Assembly (NCBI GenBank): GCA_049287025.1
Contig: JBAQFA010000010.1
Coordinates: 1-29,841, forward strand
DNA from: UBA11710 sp049287025
GTDB taxonomy: Bacteria > Patescibacteriota > Patescibacteriia > Magasanikbacterales > UBA922
Reading direction: 5' to 3'
DNA: 29,841 bases
Within the stretch, counting starts at the first letter, position 1. The number at the start of each line of letters is the position of its first letter. The notes under the pieces are model-generated. The model made no database searches, was not told where the DNA came from, and saw only the letters and a list, made by a program, of their open reading frames with translations. This document shows positions 1 through 6,442 of the stretch, piece by piece. The position numbers were made by a program, and so were the translations under genes.

Positions 1-2164
1 GATTAATACTGTTTTCATCTGTACCATAAAAAATTAAATTATTTTCTCCCTCATCCAAGTTTAAATTAATTTCCCAAGTAGTGGTGGATAAAATTGTGGT
101 AGTCGTAATTTCATTATTTCTATTAAGAAAAACATTAGCCACATTTCCCGCCTTTTCACCAGACGCCATAATAACACTAGAACTAGTATAATAAACTGAA
201 CTAGTGGTGGGGTTCAGAATAATTGGCGCTGACAAATTTACTTCTTCTTGTATTTCTTCCCCACGAATAATATTTACTAATAACTCGGCGCTACTAGTAG
301 AAAAATCTTCATTCCAACCCACAAAATGCAAAGTGTTTGTTCCCATGTCTAAATTAATATTAAAATTCCAAACACCATCACTCATAGACAAATCAATGGT
401 AGTTGTACTATTTACCAAAATATAATAAGTAGAAGTATTATAACTACCAGACAAACTATATGAAGTTGAGGTCGTGTAAACAATATTTGAAATAGAATTA
501 TCCAAAGTAATTTCTGGTAAGTTTTTTTCTTCCTCAATAATTTCTTCTCCACGGATAATCTCTACTGACAACTCGGTACTGCTCACTGACAGATCCTCAT
601 TCCAACCAACAAAACGCAAAGTGTTTGTTCCAATGGCTAAATTAGCATCATAAGTCCAAGTGCCACTAACCATAAAAATATTATCATTAGCTAAACCATT
701 TACCAATATATGATAAGTAGAGGTGTTATAATTTCCACTTAGGCTGTACGAAGTTGAAGTAGTATAGACAACAGTCGTGTTTGGCACTAACAAAGTAATT
801 TCTGGCAAAATATTTTCTTCTTCATTATTATCTTCTGCTGGTGGAGTCCTGGTCCCTTCAAAATAAAAAATCTTTTCCACTATTTTTTGGATTTCTTCAA
901 TCACTTCGTCCACTTCTTCACCAATCTTTTCAGACAAGTCTTTAATTTTATCTTGAATACGAGATTCCTGTTCTTCTGCGACTACCACTGTTGGAGTTTT
1001 AACAATAATTTTTACTTTCCAAAAGCCGGTCGGAATATTAGAAAAATTATTATCCACCCGGACAACTTGAATTTGAAAAATGTATTCCCCTGGATTTTCT
1101 GGCACGTTTATTTTAAAAGAAAAACTACCACTCCCACCTGAGGGAACATCTTTGTCTAGTAAAGTCGGACGCAAGGCTGTAAGCCAAGAACTATGATGAT
1201 AAACTGCATTTGGTATTAGCCCACCGACTACATTGGCCGAAATATTTTTTCTTTGCCAATCGGCTGACCCAGTGTTTTTTACTTGTGCTTGCAAATTTAT
1301 TATTTCACCAGGTACGGCTTCCACAGTTTTTCCTGAATTTGTAAAAGATAAAAAATAACTAGCTGACATGTTTGATTCTTCTGGTTTATTTTTTTCTTCA
1401 CTCTGAGCGTTAGCCGAAGAGTCCTCCTCATTTTCATTGCCAACTTCTGACGTACCGACTGTACCAGCGTCTTCATTGTCATTACCAGTAAAAAAATCTA
1501 TTATCCTTTGCCAAAATGATCTCTCAGGGGAAGCGGGGGTGTCTTGGGGTTCTGATTCTGTTTCTATTTGTTCCAAATATTTTGGTGGATCAAATTCCCA
1601 TAAACTACTAGTACCCATTTTTTCAGCAGACTCATTATACGGATAAAATTTACCAACTTTATACAAATCATAAGAATCAATTTTATCCATACCATATAAA
1701 CCCTTGGTAGCTTCAAAATGTAAGTGTTGTACAATAGTTCCTGTATTTCCACAATCTCCTATATAGTCACCCTTCTTAATTCTAGTCCATTCGGCATATT
1801 CTGTATTGCCTCTTTGTTTTTCAGGGTAAATTTTAATGTCATCATTTACTTTACTTAGATGGGCATACAAAGTGGCAAAACCGTTTTCATGATTAATAAA
1901 AACAAAATTTCCATAAGCATAAGTTGAATCTAATTTTTGTGTAGAATGCATTGCCAAGCCATCAGCGGCAGCATACAAAGGATCACCTATAGTACACCTA
2001 TAATCAATACCTTTATGAATTGAACCATCATTATAAAACCACCCCTGCAAAAGGGTGGTCTGGTTATAAAAAGGCAAAGTTAAAAAATTTTCAGCTGATA
2101 CTAAATTGAAAATAAACAAGGAAATAATAATTGATATTCCCATTATTTTAAATTTTCCCTCCAT
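1..2164 (-). CDS. Secreted M23-family metallopeptidase with Ig-like repeats (C-terminus cut by window edge)
   Basis: The reading frame stays open from the ATG at 2164 to the window edge, about 720 residues without a stop. Residues 1-25 look like a signal peptide ending near VSA. An M23 (LytM/lysostaphin-type) peptidase domain follows at about 45-160. The HxxxD zinc motif is H50-KGI-D54, a further His lies at about 102, and the HLH motif is at 147-149, so the zinc site looks complete. Next come an acidic linker, a domain like those that stalk surface proteins (about 245-355), a charged helical segment, and two 96-residue tandem repeats with a diverged third. These repeats resemble glucodextranase-type Ig-like modules. 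The family cleaves peptidoglycan cross-links or acts as a scaffold. It lies 6 bp downstream of a small membrane protein and is probably cotranscribed with it. The cell-wall role is inferred from the family; the true C-terminus is not visible. Confidence 0.85.
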   Translation of the reverse strand, partial: MEGKFKIMGISIIISLFIFNLVSAENFLTLPFYNQTTLLQGWFYNDGSIHKGIDYRCTIGDPLYAAADGLAMHSTQKLDSTYAYGNFVFINHENGFATLYAHLSKVNDDIKIYPEKQRGNTEYAEWTRIKKGDYIGDCGNTGTIVQHLHFEATKGLYGMDKIDSYDLYKVGKFYPYNESAEKMGTSSLWEFDPPKYLEQIETESEPQDTPASPERSFWQRIIDFFTGNDNEDAGTVGTSEVGNENEEDSSANAQSEEKNKPEESNMSASYFLSFTNSGKTVEAVPGEIINLQAQVKNTGSADWQRKNISANVVGGLIPNAVYHHSSWLTALRPTLLDKDVPSGGSGSFSFKINVPENPGEYIFQIQVVRVDNNFSNIPTGFWKVKIIVKTPTVVVAEEQESRIQDKIKDLSEKIGEEVDEVIEEIQKIVEKIFYFEGTRTPPAEDNNEEENILPEITLLVPNTTVVYTTSTSYSLSGNYNTSTYHILVNGLANDNIFMVSGTWTYDANLAIGTNTLRFVGWNEDLSVSSTELSVEIIRGEEIIEEEKNLPEITLDNSISNIVYTTSTSYSLSGSYNTSTYYILVNSTTTIDLSMSDGVWNFNINLDMGTNTLHFVGWNEDFSTSSAELLVNIIRGEEIQEEVNLSAPIILNPTTSSVYYTSSSVIMASGEKAGNVANVFLNRNNEITTTTILSTTTWEINLNLDEGENNLIFYGTDENSIN
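233..808 (-). repeat. Tandem 288-bp coding repeat (two Ig-like modules)
   Basis: Two direct repeats with an exact 288-bp period (96 codons) lie at 521-808 and about 233-520 inside the M23 peptidase gene. Both encode a module starting LPEITL, with a shared TSTSYSLSG segment and a shared GTNTL..FVGWNED segment, and ending in an IIRGEEI linker. A third, strongly diverged module occupies 1-232. The conserved module borders suggest tandem duplication of a surface-stalk domain. Confidence 0.85.
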
Positions 2165-2170
2165 ATTATT

Positions 2171-2767
2171 TTATTTTAAAAATGAAAAGGCACTTAAAAC
2201 TTTTTTATAATCTCTATCTTCTGGGGTAGTTATAACATAAATTTTTTCTCCATTAGCAAAATAATATGAATATACTACAGGATCACCTTCCTCTTTTATT
2301 TTATAAAAAATAATATTATTAACAACTAATTTTTCTTTACCATCAAAATACATTAACCAACTATCCTCATTATATTTATTTAACCATTCATCTAAACTAG
2401 ATTGATTTACATTGTCTAATACTTGTACTGAATAACTTGGTAAAAATTGTTCTACTGAACCAAAAACTAAAACTGAATTACCTTTCATCTGAACACTTTC
2501 ATTAATATCTAAATTCAATTCATACCCCTCTGCCAAATTTTTTACTGTTTTGGTTCCATCTTGGTTTTCAGTTATTTCAATATTTGAATTATTTTCCATA
2601 CCATTATCCAAATTCACCTCACACAATGCTGGATCAGCACATGGCACAAATGTTAAACGATAATACAAATAAAAACCTCCGGCCACGCCCAGAAGTATAA
2701 CCCCAACTATTACCCAAAACCAAGGTTTTTTTAAAACATTTTTTGGCATTTCATTTTGTTCGGTCAT
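2171..2767 (-). CDS. Small membrane-anchored hypothetical protein
   Basis: This 198-residue protein belongs to no family I recognise. It has a short cytoplasmic N-terminus with several Lys residues, one transmembrane helix at about 16-33 (WFWVIVGVILLGVAGGF), and an extracytoplasmic domain of about 160 residues. That domain contains two Cys in its first part (PCADPALCEV), which could form a disulfide. It is rich in Asn, Asp and Glu, and ends in an alternating beta-rich segment. It is the first gene of a pair with the M23 peptidase, 6 bp apart, so a surface or cell-envelope role is a reasonable inference. An extended -10 promoter lies upstream. The ATG at 2767 has no Shine-Dalgarno sequence. 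Confidence 0.75.
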   Translation of the reverse strand: MTEQNEMPKNVLKKPWFWVIVGVILLGVAGGFYLYYRLTFVPCADPALCEVNLDNGMENNSNIEITENQDGTKTVKNLAEGYELNLDINESVQMKGNSVLVFGSVEQFLPSYSVQVLDNVNQSSLDEWLNKYNEDSWLMYFDGKEKLVVNNIIFYKIKEEGDPVVYSYYFANGEKIYVITTPEDRDYKKVLSAFSFLK

Positions 2768-2790
2768 AATTTTAAATTAATAAATTAAAT

Positions 2791-2807
2791 CTGCCTGCGC
2801 AGACAGG
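2791..2807. repeat. Short GC-rich palindrome (TGCCTGCGCAG family)
   Basis: An imperfect palindrome built on the perfect core CTGCGCAG interrupts otherwise AT-only intergenic DNA. A perfect 18-bp version of the same element is at 28437-28454. It would sit in the 5' leader of the membrane-anchored protein gene. Confidence 0.7.
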
Positions 2808-2815
2808 TTATAATT

Positions 2816-2824
2816 ATTATAACA
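2816..2824 (-). promoter_or_regulatory. Extended -10 promoter for the 2767 gene
   Basis: On the minus strand TGTTATAAT is a consensus extended -10 (TG-N-TATAAT). No convincing -35 is visible. The same nine bases occur upstream of the 5940 gene. The expected transcription start is near 2809, giving a leader of about 42 nt that includes the palindrome at 2791-2807. Confidence 0.55.
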
Positions 2825-2833
2825 TAAAATAAA

Positions 2834-3649
2834 TTACATTAAAATTCCAAAATGATTATTTCGGTCGCGCCACCATTTTGCCGGATTATTCCGAATATAC
2901 GCGCGGATATTATGCAGGGCAATTTCATTTTTAATTATATGATCATAAAATCGTGATTGCCATTGAAATTTTATATATGGACATTGTCCGTTGATTGTTT
3001 TTGTAACGGCGGATTTGTATGACCGCACAATCGTTGATAATGAACCGGATTTTGGTGATATGGATGACATGAATTCGGTTGTGATGGCGTTGTTGGTTGT
3101 ATTTAATGTGGATGTTTGTCGCGTTGGTGTTTGGGTTGATATATGTGTTGTTTTATTCGTTGGTGTAGAGACGTTGCATTGCAACGTCTCTACCGATGCC
3201 ACACCACCATCCCACGTGACACCACAAACCGACATTGCACCATCAATGTCATCAACCGACGTTTTTTTAACATCAATATTGGTATTACAATGCGCATCAT
3301 TTTTAAAATGTCCCCACCGTTTTTTGTCCCATTGACAACATTCATGGCATTCACCAAACCGTGATGCCAAACCATGATTAATATTAATTATCCCATGCAC
3401 ATGATTCGGCATAATAATAAATTCGTCCAAACACACATGATGAAAATGCCCTGGTATTTCCTGCCAACATTTTTGCGCCACCAAACCCAATGGCGATAAT
3501 TTCATTTTTCCATTCACCACCTCACCAAAATAATGTTGTTTTTCATGAACACAAATGGTAATAAAATAATTACCATTTTGCGAATAATCATATCCGTCCA
3601 ATCTGGACGATGGTATTCTGTATTTATTTTTAAAAAATAATTCCCCCAT
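2834..3649 (-). CDS. REP-associated tyrosine transposase (RAYT, IS200-like Y1 transposase)
   Basis: The N-terminal ~105 residues carry the RAYT/Y1-transposase pattern: GYDYSQNGNYFITICV, then LSPLG, then the HUH-type metal motif in MPNHVHGI. The C-terminal part has the usual W-x-F-x-W-x-S-R-F-YDHII segment and IRAYIRNNPAKW. The enzyme family is a single-strand DNA nuclease/transposase that recognises and moves REP-like palindromes. At 271 residues it is somewhat long for the family. The extra length is a low-complexity, Thr/Asn-rich middle region (about 110-205), and part of it is encoded by a 29-bp palindrome (separate entry). The gene appears intact and lies 43 bp downstream of recQ on the same strand. 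The ATG at 3649 precedes a typical N-terminus and has no Shine-Dalgarno sequence. Confidence 0.9.
   Translation of the reverse strand: MGELFFKNKYRIPSSRLDGYDYSQNGNYFITICVHEKQHYFGEVVNGKMKLSPLGLVAQKCWQEIPGHFHHVCLDEFIIMPNHVHGIININHGLASRFGECHECCQWDKKRWGHFKNDAHCNTNIDVKKTSVDDIDGAMSVCGVTWDGGVASVETLQCNVSTPTNKTTHISTQTPTRQTSTLNTTNNAITTEFMSSISPKSGSLSTIVRSYKSAVTKTINGQCPYIKFQWQSRFYDHIIKNEIALHNIRAYIRNNPAKWWRDRNNHFGILM
3165..3193. repeat. 29-bp palindrome inside the RAYT gene
   Basis: A perfect inverted repeat has arms GTAGAGACGTTGC and GCAACGTCTCTAC around a 3-nt centre. It is read in frame on the minus strand as VETLQCNVST within the low-complexity middle of the transposase. From memory, palindromes of this GTAGAGACGTTGC type are dispersed in many bacterial genomes; that is recollection, not a search result. 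Confidence 0.9.
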
Positions 3650-3692
3650 AATTATTTCAAAATATTTAATCTAAAATCGTATGTCTTACACC

Positions 3693-5318
3693 TTACACAT
3701 TCGTCCTCTTCAAACCACCCACCACCATTCTAATTTTTTCATAGCCAATACTCTCGGGCAAAATTTCTTTAATTGGTTTTAGATATTCCACACTGCCAAT
3801 TTCTTTAATCGCAGATAGAATTTGTTTTTCTTCGGCCCCGCTGACAAAATCACGAATATTCAATTCCCCACCACTGGCATACCAATCCGCTAAATGGGTT
3901 ATCACTGTCTGCATACTAATAGATCTGGCTTTAGCAATCTGCTCTGGGGTATATTTTTGTTGATATAATTTAGCAGTTTCCAAAACAGTATTGGGACGAG
4001 CCTTCACCTCTGGTCGCTCAGCTCTGGTTCGATGACGAAGCGGAGTGGCATTGGTCCATTTGAAATTAAGACAAATATCACAACCCTCACAATTTGATTT
4101 TAAAAGGGACAAATCGGGATCAGCAAAATACTGCAAAATATTTTTCCGCCGACAGACAGTGGAATAAACATAATCATTCATTTTTTCCAAACGGTCATAC
4201 TTTATATTACAAATCCGATTAATTTCATCACGATTTTTACCCTGGCTCGCCATTTCATCTCGGCTTTTTAAAATAAAATAATTGTGTAAACCATAATCAC
4301 GCTTAGCCTGAAGCAAAATGCAATAGGCCTGTTCACCATCACGCCCTGCTCTACCAGCCTCTTGATAATATCCCTCTAAAGTTGCCGGCATGCCAGCATG
4401 AATGACAAACCGAATGTCGGCCTTGTCCACACCCATACCAAAAGCAATGGTCGCACAAATAACTTTAAAATTATCCTCCATAAAATCGTTTTGAATCTGA
4501 GTCCGACGATTGGAAGCTAAACCCGCATGATAAGCAACCGCCTTAATGCCATTGTCTGATAAAAAATTCGCAATGTCTTCGGTTTCTTGACGAGAGATGC
4601 TGTAAACAATCCCTGAACCAGGCAAGGTCTGAATAATCCGCAAGACTTCTGTTTGCCGTTGTTGCTTTTTCAAATCCGTTTGCACAAAAAATTTTAAATT
4701 AGGCCGGTCAAAACCACGAATAAAAACTTGGGGATTTTTTAGATCCAAATTTTTTATAATATCAGCTTTTACTTCTGGTGTGGCAGTGGCAGTAAAAGCG
4801 CCTACCGTTGGCCGAATTTTTAATTTAGCGATGAAATTTTTTATTTGCAAATAATCTGGTCGAAAATCATGCCCCCACTGCGACACACAATGAGCTTCGT
4901 CCACGGCCAAAAAACTAATTCCTATATTAGTAAACAAATTATTAAACTGCTGATTCATTAATCTTTCAGGTGCAACATAGAGCAACTTAATTTGACCACT
5001 TTTCACTTTTTCTATCACCAACTGCATTTCTTTTTCGTTAAGCGAACTGTTAATAAAACCAGCTTCAATTCCGCGCGCCTGAAGGCTGTCTACTTGATCT
5101 TTCATGAGGGCTATAAGGGGAGATACCACAACTGTTAAACTATTTTTTATCAAAGCTGGCAATTGAAAACAAATTGACTTGCCTCCGCCAGTCGGCATCA
5201 GAGCCACTACATCTTGGCCAGCCAAAATCGCCTGGATAATTTCTTCTTGTCCCGGACGAAAAGTAGAAAAATTAAAATGTTTTTCAAGATGCTTGTGCAA
5301 CATAAAATGTTTTGACAT
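3693..5318 (-). CDS. recQ: ATP-dependent DNA helicase RecQ
   Basis: This is a superfamily 2 3'-5' DNA helicase of recombination and replication-fork repair. The N-terminal FRPGQ..I motif 0 is followed by Walker A MPTGGGKS (41-48), DEAH box (140-143) with the RecQ aromatic loop CVSQWGHDFRPDY, motif III AFTATAT, and motifs V/VI (GMGVDKADIRFVIH, QEAGRAGRDG). A four-cysteine zinc-binding segment follows (TVCRR...SNC..CDIC). The C-terminus lacks a recognisable RQC winged helix and HRDC domain. Instead it carries a helix-turn-helix segment (YTPEQIAKARSISMQTVITHL) and a KEIGSVEYLKPIKEILPE tail, as in short bacterial RecQ forms. Its 541 residues compare with about 610 for E. coli RecQ. It starts 10 bp after the upstream hypothetical gene, so the two are likely cotranscribed. 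Confidence 0.95.
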   Translation of the reverse strand: MSKHFMLHKHLEKHFNFSTFRPGQEEIIQAILAGQDVVALMPTGGGKSICFQLPALIKNSLTVVVSPLIALMKDQVDSLQARGIEAGFINSSLNEKEMQLVIEKVKSGQIKLLYVAPERLMNQQFNNLFTNIGISFLAVDEAHCVSQWGHDFRPDYLQIKNFIAKLKIRPTVGAFTATATPEVKADIIKNLDLKNPQVFIRGFDRPNLKFFVQTDLKKQQRQTEVLRIIQTLPGSGIVYSISRQETEDIANFLSDNGIKAVAYHAGLASNRRTQIQNDFMEDNFKVICATIAFGMGVDKADIRFVIHAGMPATLEGYYQEAGRAGRDGEQAYCILLQAKRDYGLHNYFILKSRDEMASQGKNRDEINRICNIKYDRLEKMNDYVYSTVCRRKNILQYFADPDLSLLKSNCEGCDICLNFKWTNATPLRHRTRAERPEVKARPNTVLETAKLYQQKYTPEQIAKARSISMQTVITHLADWYASGGELNIRDFVSGAEEKQILSAIKEIGSVEYLKPIKEILPESIGYEKIRMVVGGLKRTNV

Positions 5319-5328
5319 TCAAACCAAA

Positions 5329-5940
5329 TTACCATCCAATTCGTTTCTGTAGTTTGTATTCCAAAGTAGACAACCAAGTACGTAGATGCCTACGCAAAGG
5401 ATCATCAGCATTAGATTTGGCCTGACCTCGAGTAATGTGGATCAGAGAGCCCACAGTTATTGTTTCAAGCCGGACTGCCATCTCGTTTAAAACATCTTTG
5501 TCAGGATGCTCAGCAAATTCTTTTGCCCAAGCAGTACGAGTGTTTTTTTGCTCTTCAACATATTCATTCCAGCGTAATTTTATTAATTTTTTCCAAATAT
5601 CCAAATTCTGTCCATGAATGCCCAAACTTTTTAAATAATTGACATACACATCTGGGATCATATCACGAAGATCCATCCAAAAATGGATTCTCTCTGCCTT
5701 AATCTTATCTTGGGTAATAGCAAAATCTATCATGGACATGAGATAAACAATCGCTGTCACCACCAGTTCATTAAAAATTCTGTCTTGCTCTGTCTGACTT
5801 TGACTATCAAAATCTACCAGCTGACGAAAATCTGGATTGATAAAAATTTGATAGGCTGAGGCATTGGTGCGTTTTAGTAAATAGTCTGCTTCCTTAACAG
5901 GAGGAATGTTTTTGAATAACTTGCGGAAAATAATGTTCAT
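5329..5940 (-). CDS. Hypothetical helical protein upstream of recQ
   Basis: This 203-residue protein has no family I can name. It is mostly predicted helix, rich in charged and aromatic residues, with no signal peptide or clear membrane segment, so it is probably cytoplasmic. An in-frame ATG seven codons upstream (5961) would sit at or before the expected transcription start of the extended -10 at 5966-5974. The ATG at 5940 (MNIIFRKLFKN) is therefore preferred. The gene ends 10 bp before recQ and may be its operon partner, which could point to DNA repair, but nothing in the sequence shows that. Confidence 0.7.
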   Translation of the reverse strand: MNIIFRKLFKNIPPVKEADYLLKRTNASAYQIFINPDFRQLVDFDSQSQTEQDRIFNELVVTAIVYLMSMIDFAITQDKIKAERIHFWMDLRDMIPDVYVNYLKSLGIHGQNLDIWKKLIKLRWNEYVEEQKNTRTAWAKEFAEHPDKDVLNEMAVRLETITVGSLIHITRGQAKSNADDPLRRHLRTWLSTLEYKLQKRIGW

Positions 5941-5965
5941 ATAAATTAGATAAAAATACAAAAAT

Positions 5966-5974
5966 ATTATAACA
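5966..5974 (-). promoter_or_regulatory. Extended -10 promoter for the hypothetical-recQ unit
   Basis: TGTTATAAT on the minus strand is an exact extended -10. The expected start is near 5959, about 19 nt before the chosen ATG at 5940. It lies immediately after the pilin gene terminator, so the unit is separately transcribed. Confidence 0.6.
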
Positions 5975-5987
5975 TAAAATAAACAAC

Positions 5988-6010
5988 AAAAAAACCAGTA
6001 TTTCTACTGA
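5988..6010 (-). terminator. Intrinsic terminator of the pilin-like gene
   Basis: On the minus strand a 6-bp stem (TCAGTA/TACTGG, one G-U pair) closes a GAAA tetraloop and is followed by seven T residues. It lies 34 bp past the stop codon of the gene at 6045-6350. Confidence 0.75.
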
Positions 6011-6044
6011 TCCATGTTTTTAAAAATATAAATTTAAACCAAAA

Positions 6045-6350
6045 TTATTTTACTGTCAAATTATTAATAAGAAAAAGTACAATACTATTGGCACTCAAAA
6101 TTATAATTAACCCGATAATCGTCCCAATCATTGAGCCTCTGGCTTGGCGAATTTTTTCTTCATCCCCACCAGACAGCATCCACCTAGCGCCAGCAGACAA
6201 AAACATTAATACTGTGATTATACCCAAAAAACCCAAAGCTACATTTATCAGTCTAGCTGCAATTAATCTTGGATCATCTCCTCCCAAACCCAAACCATCA
6301 CTCAAAAAATTTAATCCGAACAAATCCTGAATTGTTATGTTATTATTCAT
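6045..6350 (-). CDS. T4SS-pilin-like (TrbC/VirB2-like) small membrane protein
   Basis: This 101-residue protein has two transmembrane helices, at about 32-54 (LINVALGFLGIITVLMFLSAGA) and 74-97. A short polar loop WMLSGGDEEKIRQARGSMIG separates them. The R-x-I-N-V-A-L-G-F-L-G-I pattern plus the GGDEEK loop is the typical form of the TrbC/VirB2-like 'T4SS pilin' proteins abundant in CPR genomes. The family suggests a surface pilus or secretion subunit, but no other type IV secretion gene is in this window. It has its own promoter and terminator and so is monocistronic. The ATG at 6350 is the only plausible start and lies only 8 bp after the -10 box. Confidence 0.8.
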   Translation of the reverse strand: MNNNITIQDLFGLNFLSDGLGLGGDDPRLIAARLINVALGFLGIITVLMFLSAGARWMLSGGDEEKIRQARGSMIGTIIGLIIILSANSIVLFLINNLTVK

Positions 6351-6358
6351 ACTAATTT

Positions 6359-6387
6359 AGTATATATTATCTAAACCCCTTTGTCAA
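6359..6387 (-). promoter_or_regulatory. Consensus sigma-70 promoter of the pilin-like gene (near-leaderless)
   Basis: TTGACA, exactly 17 bp, then TATACT on the minus strand. The start site expected 7 bp after the -10 is near 6352, only one to three bases before the ATG at 6350. The mRNA should therefore be essentially leaderless. Confidence 0.8.
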
Positions 6388-6395
6388 GGTAAAAC

Positions 6396-6427
6396 AAAAT
6401 AAGTCCACGTTATTGCAGACTTATTTT
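6396..6427 (-). terminator. Intrinsic terminator of the copper operon
   Basis: A perfect 10-bp stem (AAAATAAGTC / GACTTATTTT) with a 12-nt loop and a T-rich tail lies just past the copA stop. The stem is symmetric and could work in both directions. Confidence 0.8.
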
Positions 6428-6442
6428 TTATTCAAAAATAAT

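Noticed and set aside
521..808. CRISPR-like spacing in the 288-bp repeats
   Set aside because: The repeats are long, protein-coding and in frame; there are no short repeats with unique spacers.
2991..3364. Plus-strand ORFs opposite the RAYT gene
   Set aside because: They are shadows of the transposase reading frame; the minus-strand protein has clear family motifs.
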